Assembly: GCF_014197105.1 (NCBI RefSeq)
Contig: NZ_JACIEV010000006.1
Coordinates: 124,001 to 188,000 of the forward strand
Source: Sphingomonas jinjuensis
GTDB taxonomy: Bacteria; Pseudomonadota; Alphaproteobacteria; Sphingomonadales; Sphingomonadaceae
Direction of reading: 5' to 3'
DNA length: 64,000 bases
The notes under the pieces are model-generated. The model saw only the letters and a list, made by a program, of their open reading frames with translations, was not told where the DNA came from and made no database searches. The position numbers and the translations under genes are program-made. Positions 15,644-24,763 of this stretch are shown piece after piece (within the stretch, counting starts at the first letter, position 1; every line of letters starts with the position of its first letter).

Positions 15644-16762
15644 ATGGACATACCAGACATGCCTGACCACTCGTCGTCCCCCGTATTGCAGCCCGTGAAG
15701 ATCGGCGACCTTTCGCTGCGTAACCGCATCGTCATGGCACCGCTCACCCGCAGCCGATCCGACGACGACGGCGTTCCTCCCGCCTTCGCCGCCGACTATT
15801 ACGGGCAGCGCGCCGGGGCGGGTCTTATCATCAGCGAGGCGACGAACATCTCGCCGCAGGCGGTCGGCTATGCGCTAACGCCTGGTATCTGGAACGATCG
15901 ACAGGTCGAGGCATGGCGGCCGATCGTGCAGGCTGTGCACGACCGCGGTGGCCTGATCTTCCTCCAGCTTTGGCACACCGGTCGCATTTCGCATCCCGAT
16001 CTGCAGGGCGGCGAGCCGCCCGTAGCACCCTCGGCTATCAAGCCTGTTGGGCAGGCGTTCACCAAGGACGGGATGAAGGACCACGTCACCCCGCGCGCGC
16101 TTGAGACGGACGAGATTCCCGGGATCGTCGAAGATTATCGCCGCGCTGCCGCCAACGCGAAGGCGGCGGGCTTCGACGGCGTCGAGGTTCATTCGGCCAA
16201 CAATTATCTGCTCGAACAGTTCGTCCGTGACAGCACCAACCAGCGCACCGATCGCTACGGCGGATCGATCGAGAACCGCTTGCGCTTCCCGCTCGAGGTG
16301 GTCGACGCGGTCGTTGACGTCTGGGGTGCGGGGCGCGTCGGCATCCGCCTTTCGCCGGCCACGACGATGCCCGGCGAGACCCCGCTCGACAGCCAGGTCA
16401 TGGACACCTTCGGCATCTATATCGACGCGCTGTCGCAGCGCGGCCTGCTGTATGTTCACGATATCGAGGGCGTGACGCAGGAGACGCGCGATGCGGACGG
16501 CGTCGACTTTTCGGCACTCCGCCAGCGGTTCGATGGTGCCTATATCGCCAACAACCAGTACACGCTCGACCTCGCGGAAACGGTGCTGGAGAAGGGTGAC
16601 GCCGACCTTTTCAGCATGGGGCGACCGTTCATCGCCAATCCCGACCTCGTCGAGCGCCTGCGCACCGGCGCGCCGCTGGCCGAGGCACCCAAGGCATATT
16701 GGTATGGCGGCGGGTCGGTTGGTTATTCTGACTGGCCGGCGATGCCCGGCGATCGCGACTGA
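15644..16762 (+). CDS. Old yellow enzyme-type FMN ene-reductase
   Basis: This 372-residue protein is an FMN-dependent NADPH oxidoreductase of the OYE/NemA group that reduces activated C=C bonds, nitrate esters or nitroaromatics. Signatures are LSLRNRIVMAPLTRSRS near the N-terminus, LQLWHTGRISHP, the substrate-binding pair H..N in VEVHSANNYLLEQF, DRYGGSIENRLRFPLEVVDAV and the phosphate-binding MGRPFIANPDLVERL. The start at 15644 is not certain; ATG 15659 is an alternative, and neither has a strong ribosome site. The beta-propeller gene follows after 19 bases. Confidence 0.92.
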   Translation: MDIPDMPDHSSSPVLQPVKIGDLSLRNRIVMAPLTRSRSDDDGVPPAFAADYYGQRAGAGLIISEATNISPQAVGYALTPGIWNDRQVEAWRPIVQAVHDRGGLIFLQLWHTGRISHPDLQGGEPPVAPSAIKPVGQAFTKDGMKDHVTPRALETDEIPGIVEDYRRAAANAKAAGFDGVEVHSANNYLLEQFVRDSTNQRTDRYGGSIENRLRFPLEVVDAVVDVWGAGRVGIRLSPATTMPGETPLDSQVMDTFGIYIDALSQRGLLYVHDIEGVTQETRDADGVDFSALRQRFDGAYIANNQYTLDLAETVLEKGDADLFSMGRPFIANPDLVERLRTGAPLAEAPKAYWYGGGSVGYSDWPAMPGDRD

Positions 16763-16781
16763 GCCGAAGGAGAACGGGCCG

Positions 16782-17804
16782 ATGGTACGGATCGATCGCC
16801 GGCAGGGATTGTGGATGCTGGCCAGTGGGCTCGTCGCGGCGACGGCGCTCGGCGCGCGGGCGGCGGCAAGGGCCGCGCCATCGGCTCGGATTGGCGGAAC
16901 GCTGGCGCTGGTCGAGAAGGGGAGGGGGCGGGTCGCCTTCTACGCGTTGCCCAGTGGCACACGCATCGGCATCGTGGCGCTCGGCACCCAGCCGCACGAG
17001 ATCGTCGCAGATCGCCGCGGACGTTACGCCTTTGTCGGCCATTATGGCGTTGAGAGCTGGAAGGCGCCGGGTGCGGGCGGGAGCGAGCTGTGGATCATCG
17101 ATCTTGCACAGCGTACGCTCGCCCGGACGATCGATCTGGCGCCGTTCGGGCGGCTGCACGCTGTCCGCGTCGACGATGCCGGCCGGCTGTACGTCCTGTC
17201 GGAGAAGGACAGCATGCTGATCCGATTTGACGATCCGGTGCAGGACAAGGCGCCCTCGCGGCTGATACCGGTCGGGGGGGCGCGTAGTCATTACTTCGTC
17301 GTCCGCCGCGACGGTGCGCGCGCCTATGTCGCCGACACGCTGAGCGGCGCGGTCATCATGGTCGATCCCGAGGACATGGGCGTCGCTCCGCTGCGCCGGC
17401 GGATCGGCACCGCGCCCGAGGGCATGACCCTCAGCCACGACGAGCGGACGCTCTACGTCATCGATCGGCCGAGCGGTACGATCCACGCGCTCGACGCCAC
17501 GACGCTTGAGGAACGCGCACGACGGACGATGCGTGGCGAGGCGGTGCGCGTGATCGCGCAGGCGGACGGCCGGTTGATCGTGTCGAACCTCGCGGACAAG
17601 AGCCTGTCGCGGCTCGATCCGGTCACGCTCGCCGAGGAGGCGCGGCTGCCGCTCGGCGCCGGCGCGCCGGGGCTTAACCTCGCGGGCGACATGCTCTACG
17701 CCTCGCTCGAAAACGACCACGTAGCGATCATCGACCTTCGCACCTGGGCGATTGCTAGCCGGTTCGCCACCGGTGCAGCCCCGGATGCCGGAGTGGTCTT
17801 GTGA
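16782..17804 (+). CDS. Exported YncE-like beta-propeller protein
   Basis: This 340-residue protein starts at ATG 16782 with AAGGAG just upstream. The N-terminus (MVRIDRRQGLWMLASG then a hydrophobic stretch ending in ARAAARAAPSA) looks like a twin-arginine-type signal. The remainder consists of repeated units such as GTQPHEIVADRRGRYAFVGHYG, RDGARAYVADTLSGAVIMVD, and HDERTLYVIDRPSGTIHALD, typical of seven-bladed YVTN/YncE propellers. No haem or active site is visible. It is probably a periplasmic binding or scaffold protein; the function is unknown. Confidence 0.75.
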   Translation: MVRIDRRQGLWMLASGLVAATALGARAAARAAPSARIGGTLALVEKGRGRVAFYALPSGTRIGIVALGTQPHEIVADRRGRYAFVGHYGVESWKAPGAGGSELWIIDLAQRTLARTIDLAPFGRLHAVRVDDAGRLYVLSEKDSMLIRFDDPVQDKAPSRLIPVGGARSHYFVVRRDGARAYVADTLSGAVIMVDPEDMGVAPLRRRIGTAPEGMTLSHDERTLYVIDRPSGTIHALDATTLEERARRTMRGEAVRVIAQADGRLIVSNLADKSLSRLDPVTLAEEARLPLGAGAPGLNLAGDMLYASLENDHVAIIDLRTWAIASRFATGAAPDAGVVL

Positions 17805-17965
17805 CTGTCTGCGACATGGGAGAGCTTGTCGCTCCACTGACCGACTAGCGGATGACATTGAAGGCGCGACCGGACCATTATGTAGCCGTGCAGAGCGCCA
17901 GGAAAGTCCCACCCTTCGTCGTTGGAAGCGATGGGCTGCGCCCGACTGGGCAATTGACCAAGCAG

Positions 17966-18026
17966 ATGAACGAACGACCGTAGTTGGGCGGTGCCTAAAA
18001 GCAGCTGAGTGTCGGTTAATGGGTCT
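17966..18026 (+). repeat. Dispersed intergenic repeat, copy 3
   Basis: It begins ATGAACGAACGACCG and has the second half-site GAGTGTCGGTTAATGGGTC 41 bases later (18007). It sits in the 271-base gap between two convergent genes; no other feature is visible there. Confidence 0.65.
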
Positions 18027-18075
18027 GCTCAGACCTTGGTCCGCACCGCTAGCTCGCGGGCAGTCGCCTCACGCA

Positions 18076-19914
18076 TCAACCAAGAACCTTGTCGAGCGCG
18101 GCGGCTATAGCGTCCATGCCGGCCTGGTTCGGGTGATATGGGACGGGCGTGGGCCATCCGGGATTGGCTGCGGGGTGGAAGCCGGCGACGAAAGGCTGCG
18201 GTGCGCATGCGTCATGTCTTTCGCCGACCAGCGTTGAGCGCACGACGTCAACGCCATTGCGCTTGGCGGCGCCGCCGATCGCCTGGGCAAGCCGAATCGC
18301 TACGCCACGCATCCGCGCCGCGTCGGCCGGCGTGAGCGGAACCGCCGCGCAGTTGCCGGGGCCGCTCGCCGGGATGGCGGGTAGATAGCCGACGAGGACG
18401 ATCCGGGTTGCAGGGGCGCGTTGCCGTACGGCAGCGACCACGCGGTCGAGCGAGGCGGGAAGCGCGGCGAGCCGGGCCTCGACGTCGCCGGCGTCGCGGA
18501 CATGGCAATCTACGCCGCCAGTATCGCGGCAGGTCAGCCACCCGAGAGTGCCGATATAGTCTATGTCGTTGCCGCCGATCAGGATCGTCACCAATCGTGT
18601 GTCGGAGGTCACCGCCGCGATCTGTGCGGGGAAGCCGTGCTGGCCATGGTCAAGGATATTGGCAGTCGTTGCACCAGAACAGGCGGCGTCGACCAGTCGT
18701 AGTCGGCGACGTGCCGCCACTTGCCGGGCATAGTTGGACATCGACCGCGCACAGGCGCCGCTTGTCGGATCGGGTACGCCCACGCCGGGCCCGGCGGCAT
18801 AGGAACTGCCGAGCGAGACGTAGCGGCTGCCGACGGGTAGGTCGGCGGATGCAGCGGCAGCGAGCGCGGCGATCAGGGGCAGGATCAAGCGGTCCTCCTG
18901 CGGGTTCAGCGGCACTACGGCTGGCCCCGCTTCCCCGTTGGGCCGTACCGCGATCGTATCACTATCGGCGTCGAACAGCACGTCATAGGCGTAGAAGGGG
19001 AGCGTGCCCGCATGGATGGTGACCCGGTCGCTGCCGCCGGGCTTGAACGTGGCTTGCGCACCATGCGCCCTGTCGCCGGTCACGAAGCCGAGCGCCGGCG
19101 GCGGACCGCCGCGCTTCGGGGCGAAGTCGATCCGTGCCCGGCTTCCCTCCTGCCACCGCGGCGGCGCCGACGCATCGAGCACGGTCAGCCCCGGCGCACC
19201 GGTATCGAGCAGGGTCGGACCGCATAGTCGCTCCGCCCCGGGGATGGCGAGCGAGACGCAGCCTGCAACGGTGCCGCGCGGATTGGCCGCGCCCGGCTGC
19301 AGCGGCACGAAGCCGGCAAGGTCACGCGCGTCGGGATTGAGGACCAGCGCACCCGCGCCACCGCCGCGCTGAGGCAAATGGACGATCCAGCGACGGACGC
19401 CCAGCGCCCGGAACGGGTTGTCCACGCGTCCCGACATCAACCGGATGCCGATGATCGCGGGAAATCCTTGCCCCGGCTGTCCGGACCCCATCAGGCCATA
19501 GGCATTCGGGGACACGCGTGCGGCGGGACAGTCGGGCTGGTGGGCCACGCACGTCACGTGATCGATCGCCTGGATTGCCACGCGCCCGCGCGCGCCACCG
19601 ATCGCGACATCGGCCTCGACGCGCCGGCCGTCGAGTTCGACGCCGCTGCCGTAGGAATAGGTTTCCGCCTCGCCACCCGGCGCGACCCGTGCCCGGGCCG
19701 CGGCACGGGGCAGCAGCCGCAACCCGGTCGAGCCGGTATCGAGCCCCGCCATCATCGGCGCGCCATTGACGACGACCTCGATGACGTAGCGCGGCGTACC
19801 CACCGGGCGGATGTCGACCTCGTGGATCGGGACGATGCTGCGCGGCGTCTCTTGCGCCTGCACGCCCGTCGCCGTCACAAGGGCGGCGGCGGCAGCCATC
19901 AGCACCCACTTCAT
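18076..19914 (-). CDS. Pepsin-like aspartyl protease joined in frame to SGNH hydrolase
   Basis: One uninterrupted frame of 612 residues starts at ATG 19914 with the signal MKWVLMAAAAALVTATGVQA. Residues 40-340 form a two-lobed aspartyl protease with active aspartates D59 (LDTGST) and D237 (LDTGAP). Residues 360-612 form an SGNH/GDSL esterase: block I YVSLGSSYAAG (serine about 371), block III IGGND, and the His motif YHPNQAG near the end. Between them lies a second signal-like segment at 343-358 (LILPLIAALAAAASA). It is preceded by AGGAGG and a TTG at 18888, so the esterase can also be translated alone (270 residues). Either this is a true fusion or two genes that lost a stop codon. It overlaps the upstream gene by 4 bases. 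Confidence 0.72.
   Translation of the reverse strand: MKWVLMAAAAALVTATGVQAQETPRSIVPIHEVDIRPVGTPRYVIEVVVNGAPMMAGLDTGSTGLRLLPRAAARARVAPGGEAETYSYGSGVELDGRRVEADVAIGGARGRVAIQAIDHVTCVAHQPDCPAARVSPNAYGLMGSGQPGQGFPAIIGIRLMSGRVDNPFRALGVRRWIVHLPQRGGGAGALVLNPDARDLAGFVPLQPGAANPRGTVAGCVSLAIPGAERLCGPTLLDTGAPGLTVLDASAPPRWQEGSRARIDFAPKRGGPPPALGFVTGDRAHGAQATFKPGGSDRVTIHAGTLPFYAYDVLFDADSDTIAVRPNGEAGPAVVPLNPQEDRLILPLIAALAAAASADLPVGSRYVSLGSSYAAGPGVGVPDPTSGACARSMSNYARQVAARRRLRLVDAACSGATTANILDHGQHGFPAQIAAVTSDTRLVTILIGGNDIDYIGTLGWLTCRDTGGVDCHVRDAGDVEARLAALPASLDRVVAAVRQRAPATRIVLVGYLPAIPASGPGNCAAVPLTPADAARMRGVAIRLAQAIGGAAKRNGVDVVRSTLVGERHDACAPQPFVAGFHPAANPGWPTPVPYHPNQAGMDAIAAALDKVLG
18886..18899 (-). promoter_or_regulatory. 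Internal ribosome site and TTG start for SGNH part
   Basis: On the minus strand AGGAGG (18899-18894) is followed after 5 bases by TTG (18888-18886) and then by codons for a signal peptide. The spacing is ideal, so internal initiation inside the long frame is plausible. Confidence 0.55.
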
Positions 19915-20420
19915 GGCATTATCGCCTGCATCTTGGCGAGAGCCGCCTTCGATCCCGCGAGCGCCTGCCCGACCAACCGACCCTTTTGAGAGGTTGGATG
20001 GAGAACATAGGCTTGGGACCAACCGGCGATCGACGCGTTCGAAAACCCCAGCGCCGCTAGCCGGTTGCCGACTGCATCGGCCGATCGGAAACGCCGCGCC
20101 CCTTCCGCGCCCATCACCGCCGGATCGGGAACGAGGCTGTAGTCGCCATTGCCGATCGAAGCACCGGGCCGGCAATTGACCAGCGCCGCCGTCTGCTGCC
20201 CGCCGGCCATCCGCGGGACGCATGACCCGCCATGGGCGCAGAACGACAGCCCATTTGCATCGCGGCGCATGATCGTCACGGGTAGCACCTTTCCGGCAGG
20301 CCAGTGATTGCCCATGTCGTCGGCGACGGGGCGCAACATCCGGATCCTGCATTCGGGAACGCCTTCCGCGTGCGCAGTGCCGGCGATGGTGAGCACGAGC
20401 GCCAGAGCAGCTGACTTCAT
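19911..20420 (-). CDS. Secreted hypothetical protein
   Basis: This 169-residue protein has the signal peptide MKSAALALVLTIAGTAHA. The mature part has four cysteines (ECRIRML, SFCAHG, SCVPRM, NCRPGA), enough for two disulfides, and a region VTIMRRDANGLSFCAHGG. No family is recognised. Its stop overlaps the start of the protease/SGNH gene (ATGA), so the two are a coupled exported unit. It is divergent from a two-component system with an OmpR-type direct repeat between them, which suggests control by that system. Confidence 0.65.
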   Translation of the reverse strand: MKSAALALVLTIAGTAHAEGVPECRIRMLRPVADDMGNHWPAGKVLPVTIMRRDANGLSFCAHGGSCVPRMAGGQQTAALVNCRPGASIGNGDYSLVPDPAVMGAEGARRFRSADAVGNRLAALGFSNASIAGWSQAYVLHPTSQKGRLVGQALAGSKAALAKMQAIMP

Positions 20421-20493
20421 CGATTGCCTCCTGATTGATGCACGCCCGCTCGCACGGGCGCGTCACCGGGTGATCACGGCACAACGGTCCGGC

Positions 20494-20508
20494 GTAACAT
20501 TTTGTAAC
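20494..20508. promoter_or_regulatory. Direct repeat GTAAC-N5-GTAAC, candidate OmpR-type box
   Basis: GTAAC at 20494-20498 is repeated at 20504-20508, a 10-base period matching one helix turn. OmpR/PhoB-type regulators bind such head-to-tail repeats. It lies in the 128-base gap between the response regulator gene and the divergent secreted-protein unit. Confidence 0.45.
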
Positions 20509-20548
20509 GCGGCTTGCTTCGCTCCTCAGCCGGGCGCTTGATGCGACC

Positions 20549-21247
20549 ATGCCTGACCGGCCGCTGATCGCCGTCTGCGAGGATGATGCGGATATCCGCG
20601 AACTGCTCGCCGCCTTTCTCGCGGCGAATGGCTTCGCGGTCGCGACCGCGCGTGACGGGGCGGCACTCGATGCCGTGCTGGCCCAACGCATGGTCGCGCT
20701 CGTCGTGCTCGACTGGATGCTCCCTGGTGAAGACGGCCTGTCGCTCTGTCGCCGGATCCGAGCGGGCGGCGGCCCGCCGGTCGTGATGCTGACCGCGCGC
20801 GCCGAGGACGGCGACCGGATCGCGGGGCTCGACGGCGGCGCCGACGACTATGTGTCGAAGCCGTTCAACCCGCAGGTCCTGCTCGCCCGCATCCGTGCGG
20901 TGCTGCGCCGTGGAGCACCGGTCGAGGGCGAGCGGCTGATCCTCGCCGATCTCGCGATCGACCCCGCCGCGCGGCGCGTCCACATCGGCGACGCCGAGCT
21001 GTCGCTGACCGCCGCCGAGTTCGACCTCTTGCTCAGCTTTGCGCAGGCGCCGCAACGCGTCCTGTCGCGCGAGCGGCTGCTCGACCTGACCCGGGGCCGC
21101 GCCGCCGATGCGTTCGACCGTTCAATCGACATGCAGGTCAGTCGCCTGCGCCGGCGGCTTGAGGAGGCGGGCAGCGAGGCTGCAGGCCTGATCCGCACGG
21201 TGCGCAACGCCGGCTATATCCTCGCGGCTGCGGTGCGCCGCGGATGA
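20549..21247 (+). CDS. OmpR-family response regulator
   Basis: This 232-residue protein has a receiver domain at residues 1-120: acidic pair EDDAD, phosphoacceptor in VVLDWMLPGEDG (about D55), and lysine in VSKPFNP. A winged-helix DNA-binding domain follows at about 130-228 (LSLTAAEFDLLLSFAQAPQRVLSRERLLDL, then DRSIDMQVSRLRRRLEE). It overlaps the sensor kinase gene by 4 bases, so the pair forms one system. The divergent exported protease/SGNH unit is the obvious candidate target. Confidence 0.93.
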   Translation: MPDRPLIAVCEDDADIRELLAAFLAANGFAVATARDGAALDAVLAQRMVALVVLDWMLPGEDGLSLCRRIRAGGGPPVVMLTARAEDGDRIAGLDGGADDYVSKPFNPQVLLARIRAVLRRGAPVEGERLILADLAIDPAARRVHIGDAELSLTAAEFDLLLSFAQAPQRVLSRERLLDLTRGRAADAFDRSIDMQVSRLRRRLEEAGSEAAGLIRTVRNAGYILAAAVRRG

Positions 21248-22596
21248 TCCGCCGGCTCGATCTGTTCGGACGGCTGATCCTCATCCTTCTCGGCGCGCTC
21301 GTCCTGCTCGGCACGCTCGGCGTCACGCTATTCTACGTGCGCGAGCAGCATCGCCCGCCGTTCAGACAGGCCCCGTTCCCGCGTCTCCAGCTCGCCGCCG
21401 GCATCATCGATCTTGCCGCGAGTGAAACTCCGAACCGGCTGCCGCTGGTGTTGCGCGGCGCGAACGGGCTCGATGTCGTGACGAGGATCCTGTCCGCCGA
21501 ACCGTCGACCCCCGACCTGCGCTACGCGCCGCGGCTCACGGCGCGTCTGCGCAGCTTCATCCGCAGCGGCACCTCGGTTCGGGCCTATGTCAGCACGGTC
21601 TTCATACCGCGCGCCCGTTCGTCGGGGGTCGAGGGTTTTCTCGCCCGCGCATCCGCCCGGCTGCCCGATGGCCGGGTGATCGTGATCGACACGAATTCGA
21701 CCGGCGACAAGGACGCGCCGCGCTTGCTCGGCTGGCCGGCGAGCCAATGGATGGGGGCCGCGGCGACGTTGGTCGTGCTGCTCGCGCTCTGGGGTACCGC
21801 GCGCGAGACACGACCGCTACGGCGCGTCGTCCAGGCGATGCTCGCCTTCGACGGCACGCGGGTGACGATCGCCGGCGCCCCGTCAGCCGCCGCGGACATT
21901 CGCCGGACCAGCGAAGCCGCCGCGGCGATGCAGGAGCGTGTCGTGACATTGCTCGGCGAGCGCGCGCTGATGATCGGCGCGATCTCGCACGACCTGCGCA
22001 CCGTGCTCACGCGAATGCGACTGCGGGTCGCGGCACTGGGTGACACGGCCGCGCGGACGCCGCTCGAACGCGATCTCGAGCGGATGGACGCGATGCTGTC
22101 CGACGCGCTGGCCTTCGCGCGCGGGACGGCGACCGGCCCCGAACGCCTGCCGGTCGACCTTGCCGACATCGCCGCTAGCGAGGCGGCGGAGCGCGACGCC
22201 CGTGGCCAGTGGGGCACCATCGACCTCGCGCTCGACGACGCCCCCTGTCTCGGCGACGCGCTCGCGCTCCGCCGGGTCGTCGCCAACCTCATCGACAACG
22301 CCATCAAATACGGTGGCGGACGCGTCGTAGTGACGACGGGCTCGGCCGCCGATCGCGCCTGGCTGGCGGTCGAGGACGATGGGCCGGGTATCTCGCCCGA
22401 TCAGCGCGCCGAGATGCTCCAGCCCTATCGCCGCGGCGAGCAGGCGAGGCGGGCAGGACTTGCCGGATCCGGCCTGGGTCTCGCCATCGTCCAGCAGATC
22501 ATCGGGGGGCATCACGGCATGATAGCGATCGGCGCTTCGACCTATGGCGGTGCACAGGTGACGATCAGCCTCCCGCTGGATGCATGCGCGCCGTAG
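21244..22596 (+). CDS. Sensor histidine kinase, partner of the OmpR regulator
   Basis: This 450-residue protein has one membrane helix at about 12-35, a periplasmic region, a second membrane helix near 165-185 and a HAMP-like linker. The dimerisation motif is ALMIGAISHDLRTVLTRMRLR with the phospho-accepting histidine. The ATPase part has VVANLIDNAIKYGGG (N box), VEDDGPGIS (G1) and GSGLGLAIVQQIIGGHHG (G2). All catalytic boxes are intact. The signal sensed is unknown. The gene ends 5 bases before the convergent epimerase gene. Confidence 0.92.
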   Translation: MIRRLDLFGRLILILLGALVLLGTLGVTLFYVREQHRPPFRQAPFPRLQLAAGIIDLAASETPNRLPLVLRGANGLDVVTRILSAEPSTPDLRYAPRLTARLRSFIRSGTSVRAYVSTVFIPRARSSGVEGFLARASARLPDGRVIVIDTNSTGDKDAPRLLGWPASQWMGAAATLVVLLALWGTARETRPLRRVVQAMLAFDGTRVTIAGAPSAAADIRRTSEAAAAMQERVVTLLGERALMIGAISHDLRTVLTRMRLRVAALGDTAARTPLERDLERMDAMLSDALAFARGTATGPERLPVDLADIAASEAAERDARGQWGTIDLALDDAPCLGDALALRRVVANLIDNAIKYGGGRVVVTTGSAADRAWLAVEDDGPGISPDQRAEMLQPYRRGEQARRAGLAGSGLGLAIVQQIIGGHHGMIAIGASTYGGAQVTISLPLDACAP

Positions 22597-22600
22597 CACC

Positions 22601-23569
22601 TCAATCGATCTCGAGCGCGCGCAGCGTGCCCGCTACCGCGATCGACAGCGGCGTCTGCGGCTCTTCGCCGAGGAACGCGACGAGCTTGCGGTTGTCGAGG
22701 CGCAGGGGGACGCGCCAGAGATGACGCATCCCATACAGTCCACGCAGCGTCTCATTGAAGAGGCCGAGGACGGCGAACAGCGGCCATGGCAGCGGCTTCA
22801 CGCTCGTCTCTGGCCGGCCGACCGCCCTGGCGATCGCGTCGACCATAGCCGTGCCGTCGGCGTCCCACACCCCCTCGGCATGGAAGCGCGCGAACGGCTC
22901 CAGATCGTCCTCGCGATCGAGCAGTCGCGCGATCGTCTCCGCGGCGTCTGGCAGATAGGTCCAGCTATGGCCGACGCCCCTGCGGCCCGGATAGGTGATC
23001 GAGGCGAGCCGCCGACCGGGCGTCACCAGCCCCTGGCTGAACCAGTTGTTGCCCGAACGCGGTCCGAAGAAATCGCCGAAGCGAACGATCAGCACCCGGC
23101 CCCCGCGATCGACGGCGCGGGCGAGACGCTGCTCCAGCTCGACGCGGAGCCGTCCCTTTTCGGTCGCCGGATGCTGTGGCGTGTCCTCGGCGACGTCGAC
23201 CGGCACGTCGGCCCCGTAATTGTAGACGGTGCCGGGCAGCACGATGCGGGCGCCGATCGCTTCGGCGGCCGCGATGGTGCTGTCGATCATCGGCAGGACC
23301 AGCTCGCCCCAGCCGCGATAGGCGGGCGGGTTCACCGCGTGGACGATTACATCCACCCCTTGCGCTGCACGCAGGACGTCGGCCGCGACCATTGCGTCGC
23401 CATGCGCCCACGCAATGCCGCGCAGGCGCTCTCCCGATGCTGCGGCCGCCCGCTTCGGATCGCGCGTCATCGCCACGACCTTCCAGCCGTGCCGCAGCAG
23501 CGCCGCCGCCGTCTCCCCGCCGATGCCGCCTGTCGCGCCCAGAACCAGCGCGGTTTTGATCTGCTTCAT
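22601..23569 (-). CDS. NAD-dependent epimerase/dehydratase-like protein
   Basis: This 322-residue protein has the nucleotide motif LVLGATGGIGGETAAALL near the N-terminus, then an extended-SDR layout: HAVNPPAYRGWGELV, GTVYNYG at the catalytic tyrosine position, and RFGDFFGPRSGNN. I place the start at ATG 23569, because AAGGAG lies 7 bases upstream; ATG 23575 would almost touch that site. It is transcribed away from a LysR regulator with an 84-base gap, the usual arrangement for a LysR-controlled enzyme. The substrate is unknown. Confidence 0.82.
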   Translation of the reverse strand: MKQIKTALVLGATGGIGGETAAALLRHGWKVVAMTRDPKRAAAASGERLRGIAWAHGDAMVAADVLRAAQGVDVIVHAVNPPAYRGWGELVLPMIDSTIAAAEAIGARIVLPGTVYNYGADVPVDVAEDTPQHPATEKGRLRVELEQRLARAVDRGGRVLIVRFGDFFGPRSGNNWFSQGLVTPGRRLASITYPGRRGVGHSWTYLPDAAETIARLLDREDDLEPFARFHAEGVWDADGTAMVDAIARAVGRPETSVKPLPWPLFAVLGLFNETLRGLYGMRHLWRVPLRLDNRKLVAFLGEEPQTPLSIAVAGTLRALEID

Positions 23570-23653
23570 GACCATTCTCCTTCGGGAGGGATTTGGCCTG
23601 CTCGGCGATCGAAGATAATTGACGAACTGCGTTTAGCTGCTGGAGAATTTTCG

Positions 23654-24541
23654 ATGAAGAGGATCGACTGGGAGGATCAGCGCGCCTTTCTCGCCGTGCT
23701 CGAGGAAGGCAGCCTGTCCGCCGCCGCGCGCCGGCTTGGCGTGACGCAGCCGACGATGCGAGCCCGGCTTGAGGCACTGGAGCAGGCGCTTGGAACGGTG
23801 CTGTTCACCCGATCGGTCCGCGGGCTGGTCCCGACTGAGCAGGCCCGATCGCTCGGCGCCGCGGCACGGGCGATGGCGCGCGCGTCGGAGGCATTCGTTC
23901 GCGCGGCCTCCGCTCCGCCGGATCGCGTCGCGGGGCGGGTCAGGATCAGCGTTCCCCACTTCATCGGGCAGGAGGTGCTGCCGCCGATGGTGGCGGAGCT
24001 GCGTCGGCGACATCCCGATCTCATCCTCGAGATCGAACTGAGCGATGTCGTCGCCAATATTCTCGAACAGGAGGCGGACGTCGCTGTCCGTATGCAACAG
24101 CCGTTGCAAGGGGCGCTCATCGCCCGCAAGGTGCCGCCGATCGAGCTCGGCTTCTTCGCGCATGTCGATTACCTCGCCAAACGCGGCCGACCCGACACCG
24201 TCGGGGACCTTGACGACCATGATCTCATCGGCCCCGATCGCCACCGGTACGACCTCGCCATGCTGGAGGCGCACCGTAGCGACATCCCACTCGAGCGGTT
24301 CGTCGCCCGCGTCGACAGCCACCCGGCCCAGCTGGCGCTCATCCGCGCCGGCGTCGGCATCGGCGTGACGCAATGCGGCGTGGGCAGGCGCGACCCGTCA
24401 CTCCGCCAGGTCTTGCCGGGGGTAGACCTGCCTCCACTGGAGACCTGGATCGTCACGCATGAGGACTTGCGACCTCTCCCGAGGATTGCCGCCGTGTTCG
24501 ATTATTTGGTCGGCACATTCGACAAGCTAGCGACTACGTGA
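23654..24541 (+). CDS. LysR-family transcriptional regulator
   Basis: This 295-residue protein starts at ATG 23654 (GGAGA 8 bases upstream). The N-terminal helix-turn-helix is clear: AFLAVLEEGSLSAAARRLGVTQPTMRARLEALEQALGTVLFTRS. The effector-binding part begins VAGRVRISVPHFIGQEVLPPMVAELRRRHPDL, as in LysR proteins. It probably controls the divergent epimerase-like gene and itself, since they share an 84-base promoter gap. The inducer is unknown. Confidence 0.92.
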   Translation: MKRIDWEDQRAFLAVLEEGSLSAAARRLGVTQPTMRARLEALEQALGTVLFTRSVRGLVPTEQARSLGAAARAMARASEAFVRAASAPPDRVAGRVRISVPHFIGQEVLPPMVAELRRRHPDLILEIELSDVVANILEQEADVAVRMQQPLQGALIARKVPPIELGFFAHVDYLAKRGRPDTVGDLDDHDLIGPDRHRYDLAMLEAHRSDIPLERFVARVDSHPAQLALIRAGVGIGVTQCGVGRRDPSLRQVLPGVDLPPLETWIVTHEDLRPLPRIAAVFDYLVGTFDKLATT

Positions 24542-24700
24542 TGTGATCCCGCTCGGCAGCCGGTGGCATTAACAACGCTCTAGACGACCGGCGTCAGGAC
24601 GGCTCAGAGTGTCAGAAGTCAGCGCCAAATTGGCTGCGATGCCAGACGGCTGAACCCTCCTGTTCATTCCACCATCTGCGATCCGTTCAAACTTGCCGAT

Positions 24701-24763
24701 ATGAACAAGCGTCCGCTTTCGGCAAGTCGAAAGACGCCGTCGGATGACCGCTTCTGGGTCAAG
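24701..24763 (+). repeat. Dispersed intergenic repeat, copy 4
   Basis: It begins ATGAACAAGCGTCCGCTTTC with the second half-site GGATGACCGCTTCTGGGTC 41 bases later (24742). This is one of the two best-preserved copies. It reaches into the last codons of the receiver gene on the other strand. Confidence 0.75.

Noticed and set aside
22580..23653. Long + strand extension before the LysR gene
   Set aside because: It is antisense to the epimerase gene; the LysR HTH begins right after ATG 23654.
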